64,000 nucleotides of DNA from assembly GCF_002995745.1 (NCBI RefSeq), contig NZ_PVXQ01000005.1, positions 1 through 64,000 of the forward strand, written 5' to 3'. Of this stretch, positions 9,718-19,320 are shown one piece after another. Positions within the stretch are counted from its first letter, which is position 1; each line of letters starts with the position of its first letter. The stretch is from Clostridium vincentii (lineage in GTDB: Bacteria; Bacillota; Clostridia; Clostridiales; Clostridiaceae). A program made the position numbers and the translations under genes. The notes beneath the pieces were generated by a model that had not been told where the DNA came from, did no database searches, and saw nothing but the letters and a program-made list of their open reading frames with translations.

Positions 9718-11452
9718 ATAAGCTAAGTTCTTTTTCTATTGCACTCTCAGTCATAGGTTTTCCCAATAAATATCCTTGTATAATATCAATGCCTGATTTT
9801 TCTAAATAATCATATTGGAACTGATCCTCAACCCCTTCTGCAAGTGCTTTCATTCCTAGTTTATGTGCCAAAGATATTATTGTTTCAGTTAAATCATTTT
9901 GAGATCCATCTATACTAATTTCATCAACAAATGATTTATCTATTTTCAGCATATCAATAGGAAGTTTTTTTAAATAACTTAAAGAGGAATAGCCTGTCCC
10001 AAAGTCATCTAAAGCAATTCTCACTCCATATTTTTTTAAGGATTTTAATATATTTATTGCATAGTCAAAATCATCTATACAAATATTTTCGGTTATTTCA
10101 AGCTCTACATTGCAGGGGCTAATACCTATTTTGTCTATTATCTTTGTAACAATATTATAAAAATCACCTTGCCTTAGCTGGATAGGTGAAATGTTAACTG
10201 CTATAACAATATTTGTTCCAAACTCATTGTTAATTTTTTTTGCAAAATTACAAGCTCTATTTAGAACCCATTCACCAATTTTCGAAATAATGCCTATCTC
10301 TTCTGATATAGCAATAAACTCCATAGGATTTAAAAAACCTAATTCTGAACTATTCCATCTTATTAATGCTTCAAGTCCACATATTTTTTTGCTTCTTACG
10401 TCATACTGGGGCTGATAATGTAAAATGAATTCTTCATTTTCGACTGCATTTACCAGCATTGTTTCTATTTTCATTTTTCTCAATAATTCATTTTTCATAT
10501 TTATATCAAAATATCTATAGAAATTTTTTCCACTTTCTTTAACCTTATACATTGCAATATCTGAATTTCTTAAAAGTTCTTCTGCTGATTTTCCATCATC
10601 GGGAAAAACTGAAGCTCCAATACTTATAGTTATATTAATTAAGCTATTTTGTACATTAAAAGGGACCTCAAAGACTTTTAATATATCCTCAATAATATGA
10701 ATACTTTCATTAACATTTTTTATTTTATTTATAACAATTGAAAACTCATCTCCACTAATTCTTGCTATTGTGTCACCTTTTCTTATACTAAGTTGTAACC
10801 GTTTAGCAACCAACTTTAATAATTCATCACCAACAGTATGCCCAAGTGAATCATTTATTCTTTTAAAATCATCTATATCAATAAAAATAACAACTAATTT
10901 TTTAGATTTTTCTTTGCTAATTTGGATATGCTTATTTAATCTATCGAAAAAATAGGCCCTATTATGTAGCCCCGTCAAATTATCATAATAAGCCATATGC
11001 TTAATAATACTTTCACTTTTTCTAATTTCAGTAATATCATAATTTGTACCTGTTATTCCAACAACATTATTCTTATTATCAAAAACTGGTGAAATAGTAA
11101 CATTATAAATGGCATTCTCATCAACTTTAAATTCCATATCTATCATTTGTTCAGTTTTTATTACTTTTTGTATAGCCTCTTCCCATTTAATATAGTAATC
11201 TTTTTTGCAAATAAGATTACTCAACTTCTTTCCTATGATATCATAATAATGAATTTTAATTAAATATAGAAATTGTTTATTTACAGCGGTAAATAAACCG
11301 TTTTTATCACAACTATAAATTATATCCTTGGAATTATCAATGAGGGTTTTATATCTTTCTTCGCTTAGTTCAAGAAGTTTATTACCTGAATTACTTCCAT
11401 CTATTAAATTATTAATTACTGATTTAATTTTTCCTCGTAATTTTGTAAACAT
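9716..11452 (-). CDS. PAS-GGDEF-EAL c-di-GMP phosphodiesterase
   Basis: 578 residues: PAS (about 30-150), GGDEF-like (about 160-315) and EAL (about 325-575). The cyclase motif is SGDEF, altered at the first glycine, so synthesis is doubtful. The EAL domain keeps EALIRW, DDFGTGYSS, LKIDKSF and QGYLLGKP, consistent with hydrolysis of c-di-GMP to pGpG. No membrane segment is seen. GGAGGG precedes the ATG. The degenerate GGDEF may act as a GTP-sensing regulatory part, as known in other composite proteins. Confidence 0.88.
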   Translation of the reverse strand: MFTKLRGKIKSVINNLIDGSNSGNKLLELSEERYKTLIDNSKDIIYSCDKNGLFTAVNKQFLYLIKIHYYDIIGKKLSNLICKKDYYIKWEEAIQKVIKTEQMIDMEFKVDENAIYNVTISPVFDNKNNVVGITGTNYDITEIRKSESIIKHMAYYDNLTGLHNRAYFFDRLNKHIQISKEKSKKLVVIFIDIDDFKRINDSLGHTVGDELLKLVAKRLQLSIRKGDTIARISGDEFSIVINKIKNVNESIHIIEDILKVFEVPFNVQNSLINITISIGASVFPDDGKSAEELLRNSDIAMYKVKESGKNFYRYFDINMKNELLRKMKIETMLVNAVENEEFILHYQPQYDVRSKKICGLEALIRWNSSELGFLNPMEFIAISEEIGIISKIGEWVLNRACNFAKKINNEFGTNIVIAVNISPIQLRQGDFYNIVTKIIDKIGISPCNVELEITENICIDDFDYAINILKSLKKYGVRIALDDFGTGYSSLSYLKKLPIDMLKIDKSFVDEISIDGSQNDLTETIISLAHKLGMKALAEGVEDQFQYDYLEKSGIDIIQGYLLGKPMTESAIEKELSL

Positions 11453-11616
11453 TCCATTATCCCTCCACAGCTTAATCCCGTTTATCTAATTGCATATAAA
11501 ATAGTCTTTGGAATAAAACATTTGCGATCTTGAGATGTCCAAATTTCTAATTATAAATTATGCTAATAATATAAATAATTCGACATAACCAATGTTTTTC
11601 CTCTAGAAAATTATGA

Positions 11617-11693
11617 CAATATTATGGGAAGAACCAGTGGAGATGAATCTAAACTAGTTTTTACAAATAAAAATAAATCTGAAGTTATAGCTT
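11617..11693 (+). pseudogene. Relic of a third FIST-GGDEF gene
   Basis: This short stretch aligns base for base with the GGDEF active-site region of the two FIST-GGDEF genes (about 7039-7113 in copy 2). It translates as NNIMGRTSGDESKLVF followed by a few matching codons and a stop, so the motif has decayed from GGDEF to SGDES. No other part of the gene is present. It abuts the 3' end of the minus-strand gene at 11692, so a rearrangement removed the rest. Confidence 0.8.
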
Positions 11694-13659
11694 AAATAAA
11701 ATAACTTTTATATATATCCTGAAATGGTGGTGCAACATATATATTCTTAACTGTTTCTGCAGTATTTTCTACTATGTCATCTATCATCTTATCCTTAAGA
11801 CCTATAGTAGTATCCTTACCATTAATTTTTATCTTAGCATTTTTTGCGTTATTTATCCCTTTAAAAATCTTATATCCTTCTTTACTAGTTCCTCCAAGTC
11901 TGTGAAATGCCTTTGAGACATTTTTTGATATAACTTTTGCATAACCTCCAGTTATTCTTCCTGCACCTTCGCTAATAACTGCATTCCCCATCCCTAAAAT
12001 CATACCTTCAACTACAGAATCTCCACCTTTGTCTACATAATCTTTTATAACAAAACCTGCTGAGGCTATTTCCATACCCATTTCTGTGGCTCCTCCAGAT
12101 GCTAATGCTAAGAGACCTCTTAAAACTAGTGCTTTTTTAGAGGAACCAGAAAGAATTTCTTTCTCTGTTAGCAATATAGTCTCACCAATCTCTTTTCCTA
12201 TACTGTTGTTAGGCAAATCATTATATCCAGAAATATCACCACTAGATGCTTTAGTATAAACTCTTCTTACTTTCCTTAACAGTTCTTTATCTACAGCTTC
12301 CCCATTTATAAGCTGCTTTTCAAGATCATTTATTTTGTCTGTCATACTTCCTGGTTCTCCAGAAGGTCTATTTATACGTCCTGCCTCTGTTCTATGAAGA
12401 TTTAAATTTCTTCTTAAATGATGTAATTTCTTTAATAGTTCTGCATTTTCTTTATCCTTCTCAACACTTTCTTTAACCTCTCTATCAAATTCCGTATCTC
12501 TATTGCTCATTTTTTCACATGTTTTGCTACTATCTTCCAAGTCCTTTGCTAAATCATTTTGCCAACCTTCAAACTTTTCAGGATAAAAAGGATTATCAGT
12601 CTCTGTATTAGTCCACTCATCCTTTTCAGCATTATATTTTATATTGTACTCTCTACCGTCTGTTTTACCTTTAAGTGTGCGCTCCATTCCATCCCTTATT
12701 CCTGTAGGGCCTTTACTAGGTTTAGGTGGTGGTGGTGTACTAATACCCAAAATTGCAATTATTATAATTCCTACTCCAGGAACTACTGTACCAACTACAG
12801 TTTGAATTGTATTATCCGGTCCAGGAATATTTAATATTACTAACTCTAACTCATTTTCACTGTATTCATCATCTTCAGTTAAATCCTCTCTTTGTGAATT
12901 ACCAAATCCAGGTAGATCAATCTGAATTTTAATGCTATCAACAATTGATTTTGAGGCTTGCTCATATTCATTCCTATAACTTTCATGTAAATTTCGATAT
13001 ACATCTATACTATTTCCTTCTGCTAAACTACTTGAAGTGTAATATTTATGAACAAGAACAAAAATGAGCTTTTTGCTATTCTCAAACTCTGGTAAATAAA
13101 TAAGCCATGTTTCTTCATACCCGGATTTTTTTGAATACTCAGGTATGTTACTACCCTCTATAACACCATTATATTCATCTTCATAAGTAGAATTTTTAAA
13201 ATATCTAGCTTTTCTGTTCCCTACTAAAACATTTTCAAGCTGACTTTCATATACTTCTGAATATTCCTTTATTAATGCATTCCAATCACCCTTATCATAA
13301 GATAAAACTTCTACTACTACCCACCCACTAGCCTTAATTCCACCATTGTCACTATTTGTGTCACCTGATTCTTTATTGTATCCATAAGATATCCTCTTAT
13401 TTGCTATTATTTCAGGATTTGCAAATACATTTTCAAGCCCAGCATTTTGAATATTAATGGTTATATCGCTCTCTGTTTTACTACCATCCTTATTGACTTT
13501 AATGGGCTGAATAAAGGTATTATCATTTACTTTTTCTACTACTCTATCTAAAGCAACAGAGTAATCAATAGGTTTTTCAGTTGCCATAATATTAATAGAT
13601 AACATGGAAGAAAACATAATAGTAAAGATCAATATTTTGAAAAGGTTTCTAAGTTTCAT
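11692..13659 (-). CDS. Secreted or membrane-anchored protein of unknown function
   Basis: I do not recognise this 655-residue protein. It begins with a signal-peptide-like hydrophobic stretch (about 8-26) and then a polar, probably extracellular region to about 285. A membrane segment (VVPGVGIIIIAILGI) is followed by a proline run (PPPPKP). The C-terminal half is charged and helical, with an Ala/Gly-rich stretch near 520-580. The start has AAAGGAGG upstream. It heads or joins the minus-strand LemA/DUF2207 cluster. Its stop lies exactly on the edge of a gene relic, so the C-terminus could be altered. Confidence 0.7.
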   Translation of the reverse strand: MKLRNLFKILIFTIMFSSMLSINIMATEKPIDYSVALDRVVEKVNDNTFIQPIKVNKDGSKTESDITINIQNAGLENVFANPEIIANKRISYGYNKESGDTNSDNGGIKASGWVVVEVLSYDKGDWNALIKEYSEVYESQLENVLVGNRKARYFKNSTYEDEYNGVIEGSNIPEYSKKSGYEETWLIYLPEFENSKKLIFVLVHKYYTSSSLAEGNSIDVYRNLHESYRNEYEQASKSIVDSIKIQIDLPGFGNSQREDLTEDDEYSENELELVILNIPGPDNTIQTVVGTVVPGVGIIIIAILGISTPPPPKPSKGPTGIRDGMERTLKGKTDGREYNIKYNAEKDEWTNTETDNPFYPEKFEGWQNDLAKDLEDSSKTCEKMSNRDTEFDREVKESVEKDKENAELLKKLHHLRRNLNLHRTEAGRINRPSGEPGSMTDKINDLEKQLINGEAVDKELLRKVRRVYTKASSGDISGYNDLPNNSIGKEIGETILLTEKEILSGSSKKALVLRGLLALASGGATEMGMEIASAGFVIKDYVDKGGDSVVEGMILGMGNAVISEGAGRITGGYAKVISKNVSKAFHRLGGTSKEGYKIFKGINNAKNAKIKINGKDTTIGLKDKMIDDIVENTAETVKNIYVAPPFQDIYKSYFI

Positions 13660-13695
13660 TAAAAATCCTCCTTTCCTAAAGACTAAAATATACGA

Positions 13696-14790
13696 CTAAT
13701 TATTTATTATTTTTTTCCCGCATATGTTACAGAATTTTTTATTTGGATTAAGAATACTACCACAATTTGAACAGAACGCAGGAGCTTTACCTACTTTATT
13801 TTTATTTACTGTTTTAGATATTTCTGGTTCTTGAGATATTCCTACTTCCCTTGGAATCCCTTCTGCTGAAAATAAACCATTGAAAAATTCCCCAGACTTT
13901 TCACCAGATAATGTTGTTATTAACATTGTATTGTCACCTAGTTCCTTTAAGAATAGCCATAAAGTACGATTAGAACGAATTAAAATACATTCTGTTTTTT
14001 GTAGTTTACCTTCTACGTCAGCATCTATAACAGATAATGACATTTGGCTTATTCTATTAATGCAGGAATCTGCAAAAGTTCGTCCTTGTGGAGTAAAATA
14101 CCATGCTTCTTTTTTTCTTTCTAAAAGCTTAAGGGTTTGAAGCCTTTGAAGAGAATTTTCTAATTCTGAAGATTTTTCTTCTACCTCAAATAGATCTAAG
14201 GAAAAAGGAAGTAGCCATCTCTCATCAGGATTTAAAACTGACTCTTTAAAGAAATATTCTATGTCCTCTAAAAACAGTTCCTCCCCTAACCAAGTATGAT
14301 CTAACATTCCAGAATATTTTTTTCTTTGATGAAGATCTATTAGAGAAAATAATGTTGGCATATCATCAATACCCACCTTAAAGGCTAAATTGCTTTCAGC
14401 TGAAGGTACTGCCATATCTAAATAAATCATAATTGAGTTAATTAATTTAGTCATATTTTCTATCATATTTATTTCTAACATTTTATTTTCATTTATACCA
14501 ATAAATCCTTGGTATGCATCATTTGAAATTGCCCAGCTTCTAATAAGAGAATCTCCTTCTATCACAATACCCACATTCATAAGAAGATTTGGAGTTCCTA
14601 TAAGCTTTAATACCTTAGGAAGACTTTCTTTTTCATCAAGGTTAAGTGAATTAATCCATTCTTCTAAATTTCCACTAGCCTTCTCATCTATCTCATCTAT
14701 AAATATTTCCCCTAATTGATTCAAACCACTTTTATATTTTGATATTAAGCTTTTTAATATATTGCAAGGTATTAATAAATTCTTTTTCAT
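13696..14790 (-). CDS. Zinc-ribbon protein of unknown function
   Basis: 364 residues, no membrane segment. The C-terminus holds a zinc-ribbon with two CxxC pairs (CSNCG and CNICGKK). The rest is mostly helical and acidic and resembles no family I can name with confidence; the segment around 200-250 has a winged-helix flavour (LQRLQTLKLLERKKEAWYFTPQG). It lies between the secreted protein at 11692 and a Yip1-like protein, spaced by 12-40 bp, so it is probably part of the same operon. Confidence 0.7.
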   Translation of the reverse strand: MKKNLLIPCNILKSLISKYKSGLNQLGEIFIDEIDEKASGNLEEWINSLNLDEKESLPKVLKLIGTPNLLMNVGIVIEGDSLIRSWAISNDAYQGFIGINENKMLEINMIENMTKLINSIMIYLDMAVPSAESNLAFKVGIDDMPTLFSLIDLHQRKKYSGMLDHTWLGEELFLEDIEYFFKESVLNPDERWLLPFSLDLFEVEEKSSELENSLQRLQTLKLLERKKEAWYFTPQGRTFADSCINRISQMSLSVIDADVEGKLQKTECILIRSNRTLWLFLKELGDNTMLITTLSGEKSGEFFNGLFSAEGIPREVGISQEPEISKTVNKNKVGKAPAFCSNCGSILNPNKKFCNICGKKIINN

Positions 14791-14802
14791 ATTGACCTCC
14801 TT

Positions 14803-15363
14803 CTACCCTATTATAAGAATCAAACTCCATATAAACATGAACAAAATACCTGAAATAGTTGTAATTATCACTGTTGCACTTATATTGTTTTTAGTGATTT
14901 TTTTGATACTATTAGCTACTGGAAACAAAGACCACAACAATCCTGTTATACCAAAGGTAATGGCAGTGTTCCATCCTAGAATAAGTTGGGCTAATATTCC
15001 ACATACCATATACACTAAAGTTGAGGAGTATGAAATAGCAATACATCCAGTAACTTTATTCAAGGACCAATCTCCTTTAAATAACTTTGTCATCATCCAT
15101 ATTAATATAGATACTAATAGCACCCCTAAATATCCAACCACAAACCCAATTAAAGCTATTTTTATTACATACCCAACCTCAACTGTTCCTACTCTCAACT
15201 TATCTATTCCTACCTGAAGGAAAAAAAGTAGATAGGCAATAGAAGAAACCATCAAAAGCAAATAAGAAGATTTCTTTTCACTATATTTCTCCATAACTGT
15301 TGCTGGATTCAATATTCCTTTAAGGAGTAATTTGTAAAAAGGCATATTTATATTATTTTCCAT
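14803..15363 (-). CDS. Yip1-family membrane protein
   Basis: About 186 residues with five hydrophobic segments after a short cytoplasmic N-terminus containing GILNPATVMEKY, a pattern typical of bacterial Yip1-domain proteins. The function of these proteins in bacteria is not known. The ATG at 15363 is preferred over 15369 because AGGGAG then sits about 9 bp upstream. It lies in the same-strand cluster with two zinc-ribbon proteins and LemA. Confidence 0.7.
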   Translation of the reverse strand: MENNINMPFYKLLLKGILNPATVMEKYSEKKSSYLLLMVSSIAYLLFFLQVGIDKLRVGTVEVGYVIKIALIGFVVGYLGVLLVSILIWMMTKLFKGDWSLNKVTGCIAISYSSTLVYMVCGILAQLILGWNTAITFGITGLLWSLFPVANSIKKITKNNISATVIITTISGILFMFIWSLILIIG

Positions 15364-15383
15364 ATCCATACTCTCCCTAAAAA

Positions 15384-15767
15384 TTATTTAATAAATAAAA
15401 TTACTAGAAAAATTATACCTGAAAGTACCAATATCACTACTAAACCTAGCAAGAACATATTTCGTGATTGCCTTGAATGTTGACCATAAATTGTTGTTTT
15501 TGCATCGGCATTTTGCTTAAATGGATCAAATTCACTCTCTTCTTGTTCATCTAATGACACATCCGGTTCATATAGTGACTCCTCTGGTGTGGATCTATCC
15601 TCGTTATATTCTTCCATAGGTGGGTTGTAGTAACCCTGAGATTCTACTGGTTTTGGTGTCTCTGGAACTGAATTATATTCTTCTGATATGTTATATCCAC
15701 ACTCCGGGCAAAATCTATCTTCTTCCTTTAATTGAGCACCACACTCACTACAAAAATTACTTTTCAT
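15384..15767 (-). CDS. Zinc-ribbon protein with C-terminal membrane anchor
   Basis: 127 residues. It opens with a zinc-ribbon (FCSECG and FCPECG), followed by an acidic, proline-rich, probably disordered linker and one C-terminal membrane segment (about 103-125). The ATG at 15767 is chosen because GAAGGGAGAG lies just upstream; the TTG at 15785 is inside that site. This ribbon/linker/anchor layout suggests a cytoplasmic metal-binding head tethered to the membrane. Function unknown. Confidence 0.75.
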   Translation of the reverse strand: MKSNFCSECGAQLKEEDRFCPECGYNISEEYNSVPETPKPVESQGYYNPPMEEYNEDRSTPEESLYEPDVSLDEQEESEFDPFKQNADAKTTIYGQHSRQSRNMFLLGLVVILVLSGIIFLVILFIK

Positions 15768-15787
15768 AATATTCTCTCCCTTCAAAA

Positions 15788-16339
15788 TTAAAATTCCACT
15801 TTAGGTGCTTTACGTTCACTTTGGTCAACTTGAAAATATGGAATCTCATGAAATCCAAAAATACCTGCAAAAATACTTTTAGGAAAAGTTATTACAAGTC
15901 GGTTATACATCATAACTGTGTCATTATAAAATTGTCTATACATGGTTATTTTCGTTTCTATCTCACTAAGCTGATTTTGTAAGCTTAAAAAATTTTGATC
16001 TGCCTTTAATTCTGGATACTGCTCTGAAACTGCAAAAAGTCTTCCCATCAAACTAGATATTTCACCGGAAGAACTCATAGCTGCCTCTGGTGTTCCTGAT
16101 TTCATAAATCTATTTCTAGCTTCCATTACTGCAGTAAGTGTCTCCTTTTCATGTTTTGCATATCCACTTACTGTTTGTACTAAATTAGGAACTAAATCTG
16201 CACGCATCTTTAACTGAACATTAATTTGCCCCCAACTATTTTCCACCTTCTGTCTTCCATTTACCAGAGCATTATAAGTTGCTATTGCCAATATTAAAAC
16301 TATTATTACTATTATTGAAACTCCTATTATTCCATACAT
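15788..16339 (-). CDS. lemA: LemA family protein
   Basis: LemA proteins have one N-terminal membrane helix and a helical-bundle domain of unclear function. Here the helix spans about residues 4-24, and the conserved NSWGQINVQLKMRADLVPNLV and a helical tail ending in SERKAPKVEF follow. The ATG at 16339 has AGGAG 8 bp upstream; the ATG at 16345 is almost on the ribosome site. LemA genes often neighbour DUF2207 genes, as here at 16992. Confidence 0.9.
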   Translation of the reverse strand: MYGIIGVSIIVIIVLILAIATYNALVNGRQKVENSWGQINVQLKMRADLVPNLVQTVSGYAKHEKETLTAVMEARNRFMKSGTPEAAMSSSGEISSLMGRLFAVSEQYPELKADQNFLSLQNQLSEIETKITMYRQFYNDTVMMYNRLVITFPKSIFAGIFGFHEIPYFQVDQSERKAPKVEF

Positions 16340-16391
16340 TTTCATCTCTCCTTTAATATTTCCTGTAGCCTAAGCTACAGGCATTATTCTA

Positions 16392-16988
16392 TTATTTTTC
16401 TATTAATCTAGCCTTAGGACAATATAGTCTTACCGCATTAAATACTTCCTTTACATTTTCTTCATTGCAAAACAATATATTTTTAGTCATATCTGAGGCT
16501 ACTAAAGAAATGGACCTTCTTTTTTTATGATATATTACTTTCTTAACCTTCTTCCAATTAGTGTACATATTCTGACGGCTAGATGCCAAAAGCCCAGTAC
16601 CCACAGCTGTGGGGTTGTTTTTTGCAGCACCTAATAAAATAAGAAGTAATGCTATAATTTTATTTTTCTTTTTTCTCTTATCTAATGTAATAAAGGTTAC
16701 ACCTTGTGGGGTAATCTCATATCTTATGGGATATTTATTTCCTGTGAGCAAAATTAGTAATACTGTTCCAATAATAGTAATGAAGATTAATAATATGAAA
16801 TTTTTTGAGTCTTTTAAATCTATAATTTCAGGAAATCCATCCAATGCCCATAAAATAAAAACAAACACTGCTGGAATAGCTGAAGCTATTGCAAATACTT
16901 TGAAGACTTCCCTAATGACTCCTATATTAGTAATCATACCAATTTCTATTTCCCAATTAATTAATTGCTTTGAATCTTTATTATCCAT
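16392..16988 (-). CDS. Membrane protein of unknown function
   Basis: 198 residues with two or three membrane segments (about 30-50, 65-82, perhaps 112-125), then a short basic C-terminal domain (KKVKKVIYHKKRRSISL) that may fold like a PH domain. Not recognised. It begins 3 bp after the stop of the DUF2207 gene, so the two are almost surely co-transcribed with lemA. Confidence 0.7.
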   Translation of the reverse strand: MDNKDSKQLINWEIEIGMITNIGVIREVFKVFAIASAIPAVFVFILWALDGFPEIIDLKDSKNFILLIFITIIGTVLLILLTGNKYPIRYEITPQGVTFITLDKRKKKNKIIALLLILLGAAKNNPTAVGTGLLASSRQNMYTNWKKVKKVIYHKKRRSISLVASDMTKNILFCNEENVKEVFNAVRLYCPKARLIEK

Positions 16989-16991
16989 AAT

Positions 16992-18914
16992 TTAATCCAT
17001 TCCACCTCCTGTAGATCCACCTGAACCACTTCCACCTGAACTTCCACCTGAGGAGAATCCACCTCCATTTCCTGAAGAAGATGATGATGCTATATTTGAA
17101 ATCACATTTTGTGCATCTCTTACAGCAGCTTTTATTGAAGAGGTCATATCATTTAACCCACCTATAGAATTCATATTTGTTGAACTTATTGATGCGAAAA
17201 ATATCATATTATTTTTTACAAATTCTTCATCATTTAATTGTGGATAACGTAATTTCAGTACCTTTAATACTTTTTCTGCTACACCTAAGACTGTGGCATA
17301 AACCAAATATCTTTCCCACATAAAAAGTTCTGGAAGTTCTTTTTCATCAAGTAATGTAAGATCATTTAAAAATTTGTAAAAGCCCTTCCATAGTGCAAGA
17401 AAGTTTTCCCCTTTTTGATTTAACATTTTTTTACTCCTAGAAACTATTAACGTAATTATAAAACATAAAGAAGCTCCTACAATCAAAATTAAATATGCAC
17501 CAGAAAACAAAGGCATAACCTTAGCAGAGAATAGAGAAAAAGCCCCTACTGCTATTACTAAAGAAATTATAATAAGTAGAGTAAAAACCTTTGGTACAAT
17601 GTTCTTTTTATTCTCAACATACTTATATCTATTCCACATTGCATCTACTTTTTTACTAAAAGTATCTATCATTTTAGAAGTAGCATCTACATTTTTTTTC
17701 TGCTTACAGAATTTTTTTATCTCATTCATAGAGACAGCTTCTCTTCCCTGAGCTATATCAGTAAAAAATAACCTTATAAGGGATTTTTCAAACTCTGTAA
17801 TCTCATTAGCTTTATACTCCTTTTTTGCAAGGCTTATATAGGTTTCTGTTTTTCTACCTTTTTGTCTATATGACACAATGATAATTTTTCTATAAATCAT
17901 ATCTATAAAAGTTCCTGATACTTGATTCGAAATTTTTCCACCTTTATCATAGTAGCAATATAACTTATCCAGAACAGCTGGAGGTATATTTTCAGGGATA
18001 TCCCTATAATAAGTAGGAGTCATTTCTGGAATAAACCTTGTAAAATGTTCACGTTTTTTAATACGTAATACAATTGGTAAAATAACTAGAGTTGCTGCAA
18101 GCAAATAAGCAGTAAGGGAAGAAAATCCAGCTATCCTACGATTTCTATCTGCTTCTTTAGCAGCTGCTGTTTCCTCAACTATTACCAAATCCCGCATGTC
18201 CTCATTATGAATATACTTACTACTAGCCATAAGATTCCTATCTAAAACAAATCTTGCCTCCACATAGTTTTTTACAGGTACATTATTCAACTGAAAAGTA
18301 ACTTTGCCGTTATTTTCTTTATCAAACTCTAAGTTCCCATCTGAAGGCCCATGCCCCCAAATTAATGTATTATCTTTATTTGCACCAGGTGCTAATTGAA
18401 CTGACACAGTAAGTTTATCAATATCAACAGTATTTTTTTGACTTAAAAATTTTTGAAAATATATAGCACAGTCATTATATAAAGTGGTTGTATTTTTCAT
18501 CTTATAACCTATAATAAAAGTACGTTCTTCTCCTGCTGAAGCCTTCATATACCATTCTAAATTAGTAATATCTCCTTGTTTTTTAAATGCATAAGAGCCT
18601 TCCGGACGATTCTCATCGAAATTAGGAATCTGCTTGTATTGGATACCGTTTTCAAATACAGCAATATCCTCTACTTCCCCATCAATCTCAAAATATCCCC
18701 TTGTAAAATTGCCTTCTTTATAGGTATAGGTCCTTTCCTCTGATACAATTGAATCACCATCTGAAAGCATTTGCACATCATAATGTAAGTGATCAAAACT
18801 ATAATTATTGTCTTTTTCACTAAAAAAAATCCCATATATCATTAAAGAGACTACACCCAGAATCATAACTATAAAAATAAATTTAGCAATAAACTGTTTC
18901 ATTTTATAAAACAT
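16992..18914 (-). CDS. DUF2207 predicted membrane protein
   Basis: About 640 residues. A membrane segment (about 8-30) is followed by an extracellular beta-rich DUF2207 domain (YDVQMLSDGDSIVSEERTY). A second membrane segment lies near 265, with a cytoplasmic region, two more segments near 450-490, and a low-complexity Gly/Ser tail ending GGGMD. This architecture is typical of the family, whose function is unknown. The ATG at 18914 has AGGGGGG upstream; the GTG at 18932 would read through that site. It is the first gene of the LemA-containing run. Confidence 0.88.
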   Translation of the reverse strand: MFYKMKQFIAKFIFIVMILGVVSLMIYGIFFSEKDNNYSFDHLHYDVQMLSDGDSIVSEERTYTYKEGNFTRGYFEIDGEVEDIAVFENGIQYKQIPNFDENRPEGSYAFKKQGDITNLEWYMKASAGEERTFIIGYKMKNTTTLYNDCAIYFQKFLSQKNTVDIDKLTVSVQLAPGANKDNTLIWGHGPSDGNLEFDKENNGKVTFQLNNVPVKNYVEARFVLDRNLMASSKYIHNEDMRDLVIVEETAAAKEADRNRRIAGFSSLTAYLLAATLVILPIVLRIKKREHFTRFIPEMTPTYYRDIPENIPPAVLDKLYCYYDKGGKISNQVSGTFIDMIYRKIIIVSYRQKGRKTETYISLAKKEYKANEITEFEKSLIRLFFTDIAQGREAVSMNEIKKFCKQKKNVDATSKMIDTFSKKVDAMWNRYKYVENKKNIVPKVFTLLIIISLVIAVGAFSLFSAKVMPLFSGAYLILIVGASLCFIITLIVSRSKKMLNQKGENFLALWKGFYKFLNDLTLLDEKELPELFMWERYLVYATVLGVAEKVLKVLKLRYPQLNDEEFVKNNMIFFASISSTNMNSIGGLNDMTSSIKAAVRDAQNVISNIASSSSSGNGGGFSSGGSSGGSGSGGSTGGGMD

Positions 18915-18932
18915 TGTAATTGCCCCCCTCAC

Positions 18933-19320
18933 TTATTTGATTAAATTATATTACTTAAATTACTTGAAATTTCTATGACAATATCATGACAAATATATAG
19001 CTGATTTATAATTATATTATGATAATATTTTTGTAGTGATATTATATAGTTAGTTTTTCTTACATTAACTATATAATATATAATTAATTTATTGTTTATT
19101 CCCCTATTTAAACTTAAGGATTGTATTTCACAGATTTTTCTCAGAATCTCAAAATTGTTATGACTATTATGCATTGTATTATACCTAGACTTGAAGCCTA
19201 TGCTCAAAGAATAATTCAAAATTAATTTATAAATACATTAGGTATTATTATAAGAAGCAACAAAAATAGCTGTACCAAAATTGGTACAGCCATAATTTTC
19301 TTCATAATGAAAAACATATA
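18933..19320. other. Intergenic region, only a terminator seen
   Basis: About 390 very AT-rich bases. Apart from the hairpin at 19262-19293 and the probable promoter area of the DUF2207 gene, I see no supported feature. A 92-codon minus-strand reading frame here lacks a ribosome site and has low-complexity composition, so it is not called. Confidence 0.5.
19262..19293 (-). terminator. Terminator of the small membrane protein gene
   Basis: GGCTGTACC and GGTACAGCT pair on the minus strand and are followed by ATTTTTG. The sequence closely matches the terminator at 9682-9717, although the genes they follow are unrelated. Confidence 0.75.

Noticed and set aside
16609-16995. 128-codon plus-strand frame opposite the membrane protein gene
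   Set aside because: It mirrors the coding strand of a convincing gene and has no ribosome site.
18941-19219. 92-codon minus-strand reading frame
   Set aside because: Very AT-rich, low-complexity translation, no ribosome site; looks like chance.
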